A stretch of 14,452 bases of DNA from CAZMUD01 sp964569715 (GTDB taxonomy: Bacteria > Chloroflexota > Dehalococcoidia > Dehalococcoidales > UBA2162). The position numbers and the translations under genes were made by a program. Positions 6,644 through 12,893 of the stretch are shown here, in pieces. The DNA is taken from positions 1 through 14,452 of the forward strand of contig CAZMUD010000026.1 in the NCBI GenBank assembly GCA_964569715.1. Reading direction: 5' to 3'. The notes under the pieces are model-generated. The model was not told the origin of the DNA. It searched no databases and saw nothing but the letters and a program-made list of their open reading frames with translations. Positions within the stretch are counted from its first letter, which is position 1; each line of letters begins with the position of its first letter.

Positions 6644-6672
6644 ATTTTAGGGGTGTTGTATTCAAAAGTCAA
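6644..6672 (-). promoter_or_regulatory. proximal sigma70-type promoter of the isomerase/dehydrogenase operon
   Basis: On the minus strand: TTGACT (6672-6667), 17-base spacer, TAAAAT (6649-6644). The start is expected near 6637, about 13 nt before the ATG at 6624, so the message would have a very short leader. Confidence 0.6.
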
Positions 6673-6681
6673 ACTTCGGAA

Positions 6682-6710
6682 TTTTTAGAGGCTTTGTATT
6701 CAAAAGCCAA
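6682..6710 (-). promoter_or_regulatory. distal, degenerate copy of the isomerase operon promoter
   Basis: In the second repeat copy the same spacing is kept, TTGGCT (6710-6705), 17 bases, TAAAAA (6687-6682), with weaker boxes than the proximal copy. It may be a decaying duplicate or a weak upstream start; the conserved spacer sequence could instead be a regulator site. Confidence 0.4.
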
Positions 6711-6776
6711 GCTTCAACTAAGTTGACGTAGAGCCTGAAACGAAGCATTATTGAAAGCAACCACTTGTATCTTTCG

Positions 6777-6805
6777 TTGACTTCACTGGTGAGCGCTGGT
6801 AATAT
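6777..6805 (+). promoter_or_regulatory. candidate promoter of lysA
   Basis: TTGACT (6777-6782), 17-base spacer, TAATAT (6800-6805). The predicted start near 6812 places the AGGGAAGAG ribosome site (6812-6820) at the extreme 5' end. A second, upstream candidate is TTGACG (6723-6728), 17 bases, CATTAT (6746-6751), which would give a longer leader of about 70 nt. Either or both could act. Confidence 0.45.
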
Positions 6806-6826
6806 TGAGCTAGGGAAGAGATAGAA

Positions 6827-8142
6827 ATGACTACCCAGGTTTCCAGATTACCTTTATTTCCGCTAAATACCAAGGTAGATGACCAGGGTCACCTTGTAAT
6901 TGGTGGCTGTGATACTGTAGAGCTAGCCGCTGATTTCGGCACGCCGCTATATCTCTTTGATGAGTTTAGCTTGCGCAGCAAGTGTACCGAGTTCAAGGCT
7001 GAGTTTGGTCAGCGTTATGCCGATACTACTGTTATCTATGCCTGTAAAGCCGTTATCAATAAAGCTCTGGCGCTCATCTTCAAGGAGGAAGGGATGGGGC
7101 TGGATGTTGTCTCTGGCGGGGAGCTTGGTATTGCCCAATCTGCCGGTTTCCCTTTAGATAGGGTTTATTTCCACGGTAACAATAAGTCAGCCGAAGAAAT
7201 CAACCTGGCCTTGGAGTGGGGCGTTGGTCGCATAGTGGTGGACAATTTTCACGAGCTTAAAATGCTGGGGGAAATGGCTAAGGAGAAGGGCTGTATACCC
7301 GATATATTGCTGCGCCTATCTCCCGGGGTAGACCCTCATACTCATAGGTATATTACTACCGGTAATCTTGACAGTAAGTTCGGTTTTCCCCTGGCTTGTG
7401 GTGAAGAGGCTGTAACCGCAGCCATGTCTATGTCTAACCTGAATCTGGTCGGGCTGCACTTTCATATAGGCTCCCAGATTACAGAGACTGAGCCGTATCA
7501 GCAGGCTATCGGGTTTATACTCGACTTTGCCGCTGAGATGAAGCAGAAACACGGTTTTGAACTCAAGGAACTGAATGTTGGTGGGGGAGTTGCCATTCAA
7601 TATACCCTGGATTCTCCGGCTCCACCCATTGGTGTCTATGCTGAGGTGATAACTTCTAGTATTATTAGCAGGTGTCAAAAGCTGGAGATGCCGTTGCCGG
7701 GGCTTACTATCGAGCCAGGGAGGTCAATAGTGGGACAGGCCGGGGTGGCGCTATACAAGGTGGGGGTGGTGAAGGATATACCTGATGTCAGGTGCTATGT
7801 CTCAATAGATGGTGGTATGGCTGACAATATCCGTCCTGCCCTTTATGGGGCTAAACTGGAGGCGGTAGTAGCTAATAAGATGCGGGAAAAGGAGGCAGGT
7901 AAGGTTACTATTGCCGGTAAGTTCTGTGAATCTGGCGATATACTAATCAGAGATATTAGTTTGCCCCCACTTTTAGCCGGCGATATTATAGCGGTGCCAG
8001 GTTGTGGTGCTTATTGCTTGCCAGAGGCGAGCAACTATAATGCCTCATTTAAGCCGGCAGTTGTTCTGGTCAAGGAGGGTAAAGCACGCCTTATCCGGCG
8101 CCGGGAAACCCTTGAAGACCTGACCAGGTGTGATTTAGTTTA
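6827..8142 (+). CDS. lysA: diaminopimelate decarboxylase (3' end at assembly gap)
   Basis: A PLP fold-type III decarboxylase converting meso-diaminopimelate to L-lysine, the last lysine step. Visible are the PLP lysine K74 in YACKA, HIGSQ at 213-217, the glycine turn GGG at 252-254, the PLP-phosphate EPGR at 296-299, the catalytic cysteine C367 in CESGD, and NYN at 403-405. The 438 readable residues end in RRRETLEDLTRCDLV, the normal C-terminal region of the family, and the next codon is TAN, so it is probably the stop (TAA or TAG) with its last base masked by N. The ATG at 6827 follows AGGGAAGAG. It is divergent from the isomerase operon and shows that lysine is made by the diaminopimelate route here. 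Confidence 0.95.
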
Positions 8143-8242
8143 NNNNNNNNNNNNNNNNNNNNNNNNNNNNNNNNNNNNNNNNNNNNNNNNNNNNNNNNNN
8201 NNNNNNNNNNNNNNNNNNNNNNNNNNNNNNNNNNNNNNNNNN
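8143..8242. other. assembly gap (100 N)
   Basis: Exactly 100 undetermined bases, the conventional placeholder for a scaffold join of unknown length. It removes the last base of the lysA stop codon and the 5' end of holB (about 24 codons judged from family length). By chance the two flanking frames align, so naive translation yields a false LysA-HolB fusion. Additional genes could be missing. Confidence 0.97.
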
Positions 8243-9232
8243 CATGCCTATCTTTTTGTTGGTCCTGCCCATGTGGGTAAGATGAAGCTGGCTCTAAATC
8301 TAGCTCAGGCGTTGAACTGCGAAGCGGTTGAGCCTCCCTGTGGTGAGTGTGCTTCCTGTCAAAAAGTGGCCTCAGCCAAGCACGCCGATGTCCAGATTAT
8401 AGGCTTGAGCCACGACGGGGATTCAAATGAAACCAAGCCTCGGGCAGAAATCAGCATTGACCAGATTAGACAAATCCAGCACTCAGCCAGCCTGCCACCC
8501 TTTGAAGGCAGGTATAAGGTATTCATTGTTGATGGGGCTGAGCTCTTGTCCATCGAAGCGGCTAATTGCTTGCTCAAGACTCTGGAGGAGCCTGCAGAGA
8601 AGGTAGTCTTCATATTACTGGCGACAAATGAGAGGCTTCTGCCGGCGACGGTCATTTCTCGCTGCCAGCGACTGGAGTTACTTCCTGTGGCGATTACCGA
8701 GGTAGAGACTGCTCTTAATAGTAATTGGGGTATTGAGCTGGAAAAGGCTAAGCTTCTGGCCAGGCTTTCTCATGGCTGCCTGGGCTGGGCGGTATCGGTT
8801 GCCCTTGATGATGGTTTGCTTCAGCAGCGTACTGAGCGCCTGGACGAGTTACTTAATATTATTAACGCTGATTACGAGGAGCGTTTTACTTACGCTGCCC
8901 AGTTGGTAGCCCAGTTTAGTCAAAATAGGGGATTGGTTCAGGAGAGACTGGATTTGTGGCTTGAGTGGTGGCGTGACCTGCTACTGGTTAAAGTAGACGG
9001 TAGTGATGACATTACCAATATCGACCGGTTAGTCGTGCTTATTGATATGGCAAGAGGCTACACCCTGACTCAAATAAAGGCTTTTATTAATAGTATTCGA
9101 GCGGCTGGGGACCAGCTTAGGCAGAATGCCAACCCAAGGCTGGTGCTGGAGGTGTTAATGCTTAGCATACCTGAGGCAGAGAGGCACGGTGAGAGAAATC
9201 CTGCTGCCCAATTTGAGGTGCACTATGGCTGA
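8243..9232 (+). CDS. holB: DNA polymerase III delta-prime subunit (5' end missing)
   Basis: The visible 329 residues begin HAYLFVGPAHVGK, the degenerate P-loop region that normally lies about 25 residues from the N-terminus, so the start is in the gap. Four cysteines (visible residues 26, 33, 36, 39; CGECASC) form the clamp-loader zinc module, YKVFIVDGAE is the Walker B-like strand, and SRC at 139-141 is the arginine-finger motif of clamp-loader subunits. The P-loop Thr/Ser is replaced by Met, consistent with delta prime being a non-ATP-binding stator. Delta prime works with DnaX and delta to load the beta clamp. Its stop overlaps the ricT start by 8 nt; the holB-ricT(yaaT) order is also found in Bacillus. 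Confidence 0.92.
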   Translation, partial: HAYLFVGPAHVGKMKLALNLAQALNCEAVEPPCGECASCQKVASAKHADVQIIGLSHDGDSNETKPRAEISIDQIRQIQHSASLPPFEGRYKVFIVDGAELLSIEAANCLLKTLEEPAEKVVFILLATNERLLPATVISRCQRLELLPVAITEVETALNSNWGIELEKAKLLARLSHGCLGWAVSVALDDGLLQQRTERLDELLNIINADYEERFTYAAQLVAQFSQNRGLVQERLDLWLEWWRDLLLVKVDGSDDITNIDRLVVLIDMARGYTLTQIKAFINSIRAAGDQLRQNANPRLVLEVLMLSIPEAERHGERNPAAQFEVHYG

Positions 9233-10055
9233 GATTGTTGGAATACGGTTCAAGAAGACTGGTAAGGTATACTATTTTGCTCCGGCAGGTATTGACCTGG
9301 AGGTAAATGACTATGTAGTAGTGCAGACAACCCGCGGTCTAGAGCTGGGGCAAGTGGTCATTGCCCCCAAACAGGTATTAGCTAGTGATGTGGACAAGCC
9401 GTTAAAGCCGGTAGTGCGCAAGGCAGAGCCTGAGGATATTGAGCGTGCCCAGGAACTTGAGGCTAAGGAAAGAGAAGCCCTGGCTGAATGCAGTAGGCTG
9501 ATTGCTAAGCTGCAACTGCCGATGAAGCTGCTATCTGCTGAATATAATCTTGATGGCAGCCGCCTTACCTTTCACTTTAGTGCTGCTGAGAGGGTTGATT
9601 TCCGTGAACTGGTTCGGGAATTAGCCAGTCATTTGAAGGTGCGGGTGGAGATGAGGCAGATGAGGCCTAGGGATGTAGCCAAGCTGATAGGCGGCTGTGG
9701 CCGGTGTGGCCGTCCGCTATGTTGCACGAGTTTCCTAAGCGAGTTTGCCCCAGTCTCTATTAGAATGGCCAAGGAGCAGGGTTTACCCCTTAACCCGATG
9801 AAGATATCAGGCTGCTGTGGTCGCTTGATGTGTTGCTTGGTCTACGAAAATGAACAATACCATATAATGAAGGAGAAATTGCCCAAGGAAGGTCAGCAAG
9901 TGTCTACAGCCATGGGGGTAGCTAGGGTAGTCGGCAGTAACCCGCTGAAGGAAACGGTATTGGTTGAGCTGGAGAACGAGGTGACTATGGAATTGCCCCT
10001 CGACGAGATTATTACTGAGGATGAGCACCTGAACGAGCAAGAGGCAAAGAGTTGA
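9225..10055 (+). CDS. ricT: PSP1 domain protein, RicT/YaaT family
   Basis: A 276-residue PSP1-domain protein. The C-terminal cysteines are arranged as GGCGRCGRPLCC (156-167) and GCCGRLMCC (196-204), giving Cys158, 161, 166, 167, 197, 198, 203 and 204. In Bacillus, RicT with RicA and RicF forms a complex carrying iron-sulfur clusters that stimulates RNase Y-dependent mRNA maturation; here neither partner is in the window, so the same role is inference. The ATG at 9225 is preferred over an in-frame ATG at 9189 because GAGGTG (9215-9220) precedes it and MAEIVGIRFKK is the family N-terminus. It overlaps holB by 8 nt and rnhB by 4 nt. Confidence 0.9.
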   Translation: MAEIVGIRFKKTGKVYYFAPAGIDLEVNDYVVVQTTRGLELGQVVIAPKQVLASDVDKPLKPVVRKAEPEDIERAQELEAKEREALAECSRLIAKLQLPMKLLSAEYNLDGSRLTFHFSAAERVDFRELVRELASHLKVRVEMRQMRPRDVAKLIGGCGRCGRPLCCTSFLSEFAPVSIRMAKEQGLPLNPMKISGCCGRLMCCLVYENEQYHIMKEKLPKEGQQVSTAMGVARVVGSNPLKETVLVELENEVTMELPLDEIITEDEHLNEQEAKS

Positions 10056-10720
10056 GCCGCAGCCATTTATCGAAGGGGACAGGATTAATAGATGGTCCTC
10101 AGATACCCTCTTTTGCCGAAGAAAGAATACTTGAGGCACGAGGCTACCGCTATATCGCTGGCATCGACGAAGTCGGTCGGGGTGCTCTGGCTGGTCCGGT
10201 AATAGCCGCCGCCGTGATTCTACCCTGCCACATAGACGCCCCCTGGCTAAGCTCGGTAAGAGACAGCAAGAAATTGAACCCAGCCAAGCGCGAATTCTTG
10301 TTCCACCACATCCACAAAATAGCTGTAGCCATAGGTATTGGCTTAGCCAACCGTGAAGTAATAGACACCCAGGGTATAATCAGAGCCACGCAACTGGCGA
10401 TGAAGTTGGCTATAGACCAGCTTTCACCACCAGCCGAGGCTCTCCTCATCGACTATATGCATCTTCCTGAAATTAAATTGCCTCAAAAAGGAATAACTGG
10501 TGGCGATAGCCGATGCTTCTCCATTGCCTGTGCCTCCATAATTGCCAAAGTGATACGGGACCAGCTAATGACGAAGCTTGATAGAGCTTATCCTGGCTAT
10601 GAATTGGCTCGCCACAAAGGCTACGGCACCAGGGAGCACCTCGCCTGCTTATGCCGACTGGGACCATCCCCTATCCACCGCCAGTCCTTCAAACCAGTTA
10701 AAGATATGAGAGAGAGATGA
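10052..10720 (+). CDS. rnhB: ribonuclease HII
   Basis: A 222-residue type 2 RNase H that cleaves RNA in RNA-DNA hybrids and starts removal of single ribonucleotides from DNA. The catalytic carboxylates are visible: Asp39-Glu40 in GIDEVGRG, Asp134 in LLIDYM and Asp170 in VIRDQLM; the GRG loop (42-44) and DSKKL (71-75) complete the RNase HII signature. The start is TTG at 10052, overlapping the ricT stop as TTGA, with GAGG at 10041-10044 and a 7-base spacer; no in-frame ATG exists before the catalytic domain. It overlaps yraN by ATGA. Confidence 0.93.
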   Translation: MSRSHLSKGTGLIDGPQIPSFAEERILEARGYRYIAGIDEVGRGALAGPVIAAAVILPCHIDAPWLSSVRDSKKLNPAKREFLFHHIHKIAVAIGIGLANREVIDTQGIIRATQLAMKLAIDQLSPPAEALLIDYMHLPEIKLPQKGITGGDSRCFSIACASIIAKVIRDQLMTKLDRAYPGYELARHKGYGTREHLACLCRLGPSPIHRQSFKPVKDMRER

Positions 10721-11082
10721 AGCGAAGGGATACTGGTATCCTGGGTGAGAAGTTAGCCAGGGGTTTTCTTAAAAAACGAGGCTATCGCATCTTAGAAACT
10801 AACTACCGTTGTCCCCAAGGTGAAATTGATATCGTAGCCAGGCACAAGGATTTCCTGGTCTTTATTGAGGTAAGAACAAAAACGAGTCTGGAGTTCGGCA
10901 GTCCTGAAGAATCAATCACCCCTCTCAAGAAAGAAAGGATGAGAGCTACTGCCTCCCACTATCAGCAAACGCACGATAATCTACCCCAATTATGGCGCAT
11001 TGATGTAGTGGCAATAGAGCTAAACCAGACAGGGAAGCTATCGCGAGTTGAGCTTATTGAAAATGCGGTAGGTGGTGAATGA
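10717..11082 (+). CDS. yraN: UPF0102 family protein, YraN-like endonuclease fold
   Basis: A 121-residue protein of the UPF0102/YraN family, recognised by GxxGEKLARxFLKKRGYRILETNYR (7-31), GEIDIV (35-40) and FIEVRTK (49-55). The Asp38, Glu51 pair and following basic residue resemble a restriction-endonuclease-like core, though the family's substrate is not firmly established. It directly follows rnhB with a 4-nt ATGA overlap, and rnhB-yraN pairing is common in bacteria. The ribosome site is the GAGAGAGAG run at 10708-10716. The length is normal for the family. Confidence 0.9.
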   Translation: MKRRDTGILGEKLARGFLKKRGYRILETNYRCPQGEIDIVARHKDFLVFIEVRTKTSLEFGSPEESITPLKKERMRATASHYQQTHDNLPQLWRIDVVAIELNQTGKLSRVELIENAVGGE

Positions 11083-11114
11083 GGATGCTGGAGCTTTATC
11101 CATTAGCCAAGCTG

Positions 11115-11123
11115 TGCTAAAAT
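11115..11123 (+). promoter_or_regulatory. possible extended -10 promoter of the thiamine gene
   Basis: TGCTAAAAT at 11115-11123 fits an extended -10 element (TGn plus a five-of-six -10 box); no convincing -35 lies 17 bases upstream. It sits in the 63-base gap after yraN and would start transcription near 11130, just before the GAGG at 11132-11135. It may be an internal promoter within a longer operon. Confidence 0.35.
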
Positions 11124-11145
11124 AGACTGCTGAGGCACCATAAAT

Positions 11146-12210
11146 ATGGCTTCGTCGGGAGCAGGGCAGACCCTGCGCATTATTGATGCCAACCTTAATC
11201 GGGTTAGCGAAGGGCTTCGTCTCCTTGAAGAAATAGCCCGCTTATTGCTTAACGATACTGCCTTGACTCAGCAACTAAAAACCATGCGACACGAGCTAAT
11301 AAGGGGTGACCGGCTGTTTAACCAGCAGCTTCTTCAGTCCCGAAACTCAGAAGGTGATGTTGGCATCAATGTGGAAGTCTTGGGAGAAGAGAAGGAGAAG
11401 GAGCTACCCATGGTATTGGTGGCTAACGCCAGGCGGGTGCAGGAATCGCTGAGAACCCTGGAAGAGCTGGCTAAAGTTCCAGGCACCACCCCTAAATTAG
11501 ACTCAGAGAAGTTCAAGCAAGCTCGATTTACTCTCTACACGATAGAGCAGCAGTTACTATCCAAGCTGCTGCGTCAGGATAAACTAAAGCATATATCCGG
11601 GCTCTATGTCATTATAGACACACAATCACTAAAAGGGCGCAGCCATGTTGAAGTAGCCAGCCAGGCAATTAGTGGTGGCGCCACGACAATCCAACTGCGA
11701 GACAAAGTCCAGAGTAAAAAGAAATTGTTACCTGTAGCACAGCAACTGAGGACGCTATGCACTGAGCGCAATGTGCTCTTTATAATAAACGACTATCTTG
11801 ATGTAGCCCTAGGCACCGATGCTGACGGACTGCACCTGGGACAGGAGGACCTGCCCATTCAAGTAGCCCGCAAACTACTACCGCTGGGGAAGGTTCTGGG
11901 CTGCTCGGCAACCACTGTAGACCAGGCTATGGCTGCTCAATCCGAAGGTGCTGATTATGTTGCCGTCGGTGCAATCTACCCAACTCCATCCAAAGAAAGG
12001 GAAGAGGTAGTTGGACTAGAAAGGCTGCGCCAGATTAGACAGGCAATATCCTTACCACTGGTTGCTATTGGCGGTATTACTAAGGATAATGCATCTGAGG
12101 TTATAGCGGCTGGTGCTGATTCGGTAGCAGTAATCAGTGCTGTATTAGGAGCCGAGTTCCCAGAAGAAGCATCAAGACAAATAGCGGATAGACTTGAGGC
12201 ACATAAGTGA
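11146..12210 (+). CDS. thiE: ThiD2-ThiE fusion: HMP-P kinase-like domain plus thiamine-phosphate synthase
   Basis: A 354-residue two-domain protein. Residues about 9-145 (RIIDANLNRVSEGLRLLEEI at 11-30) match the ThiD2 domain, an alternative hydroxymethylpyrimidine-phosphate kinase that is often fused to ThiE. Residues about 151-354 are a thiamine-phosphate synthase TIM barrel: QLRDK (183-187), IINDYLDVAL (213-222), DGLHLGQEDLP (227-237), GCSATT (252-257), VAVGAIYPTPSK (272-283) and AIGGI (307-311). The fusion would phosphorylate HMP-P and join the product to the thiazole phosphate. No other thi genes are in the window, so the thiazole and HMP branches must be elsewhere or salvaged. The ATG at 11146 follows GAGG at 11132-11135 (10-base spacer). 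Its stop overlaps the translin-type gene as GTGA. Confidence 0.88.
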   Translation: MASSGAGQTLRIIDANLNRVSEGLRLLEEIARLLLNDTALTQQLKTMRHELIRGDRLFNQQLLQSRNSEGDVGINVEVLGEEKEKELPMVLVANARRVQESLRTLEELAKVPGTTPKLDSEKFKQARFTLYTIEQQLLSKLLRQDKLKHISGLYVIIDTQSLKGRSHVEVASQAISGGATTIQLRDKVQSKKKLLPVAQQLRTLCTERNVLFIINDYLDVALGTDADGLHLGQEDLPIQVARKLLPLGKVLGCSATTVDQAMAAQSEGADYVAVGAIYPTPSKEREEVVGLERLRQIRQAISLPLVAIGGITKDNASEVIAAGADSVAVISAVLGAEFPEEASRQIADRLEAHK

Positions 12211-12848
12211 GTGGATTAACAGATAATCTAGATTCAATTGCCAAACAGCTCCGATTGAGCTTATCAGCCAAAGATACAGCTCGAGAAAAGACACTGCCTC
12301 TATGCCGTGAAATAATTCGCCATTGTAGCCAGGCTATCCGTGCTGTGCACCGTCAGGAGTTTGAGCAGGCTAAAGAATTGCTCCAATCAGCCCGCAACTT
12401 GCTTGACCGGGTTAAGCAGGTTATTGCTGAATGCAATGAGCTTGGTTACGCCGGCTTTGTTAGAGATGCTCAAAAAGAGTTTGCTGAAGGAAGCATCACT
12501 CTTGCCTTAGTAACCGGGAAACCACTTCCTGACCCCGGTGAACTGGGCATTGACTCCGCAGCCTATCTGAATGGGTCGGGTGAAGCTGTAGGCGAGTTGC
12601 GGCGTTACCTTCTGGATAGCATGAGAAAGGGTGACCTGTCGCGTGGTGAGGAATTACTGTCAGCTATGGATGATATTTACAATGTTTTAGTTACTATGGA
12701 CTTCCCCGATGCTATAACTGGTGGGCTACGCCGCACCACCGATATGGTGCGTGGAGTCCTGGAAAGGACACGCAGTGACCTGACCCTGGTTATCAGACAA
12801 AAGGAGCTGGAAAATAGACTGGAAAAGCTGGAGAGGAACCTTGAGTAG
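12207..12848 (+). CDS. translin-family protein
   Basis: A 213-residue, mostly helical protein resembling prokaryotic (archaeal-type) translin/TRAX homologues. The strongest signature is FPDAITGGLRR followed by TTDMVRGVLERTRSDLTL (166-194), the C-terminal helix of the family. Acidic residues in positions compatible with the TRAX nuclease site are kept: E91 and E94 in KEFAEGS, E130 in GELRR, D155/D156 in AMDDIYN. If aligned as supposed, this would be a single-strand RNA endonuclease like archaeal C3PO subunits; that is inference. The start is GTG at 12207, overlapping thiE, with GAGG at 12196-12199 and a 7-base spacer. Such proteins are sometimes mislabelled as haloacid dehalogenases. Confidence 0.75.
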   Translation: MSGLTDNLDSIAKQLRLSLSAKDTAREKTLPLCREIIRHCSQAIRAVHRQEFEQAKELLQSARNLLDRVKQVIAECNELGYAGFVRDAQKEFAEGSITLALVTGKPLPDPGELGIDSAAYLNGSGEAVGELRRYLLDSMRKGDLSRGEELLSAMDDIYNVLVTMDFPDAITGGLRRTTDMVRGVLERTRSDLTLVIRQKELENRLEKLERNLE

Positions 12849-12893
12849 CTTAAAAACTGCTAATCTCGTTCAGATAGAAAGGAGCTTAAGTAA

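Larger units (their letters stand above)
6641..6715. repeat. tandem direct duplication of a 37/38-bp promoter segment
   Basis: 6641-6677 and 6678-6715 are head-to-tail near-identical copies, both containing TTGTATTCAAAAG and ending in CTTC, with a handful of substitutions and one inserted T. Each copy carries a promoter directed at the large-subunit gene (see separate entries), so this is a duplicated promoter rather than an anonymous repeat. Confidence 0.75.

Noticed and set aside
6739..6778. AACGAA / TTCGTT inverted repeat in the lysA upstream region
   Set aside because: Only 6-bp arms 28 bases apart and no further support.
6827..9232. Single 801-residue LysA-HolB fusion protein
   Set aside because: The frame crosses 100 N; both halves match separate full-family proteins and the codon at 8141 is probably a stop.
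12849..12890. CTTAA / TTAAG inverted repeat before hppA
   Set aside because: Five-base arms in AT-rich sequence, overlapping the ribosome site; likely coincidence.
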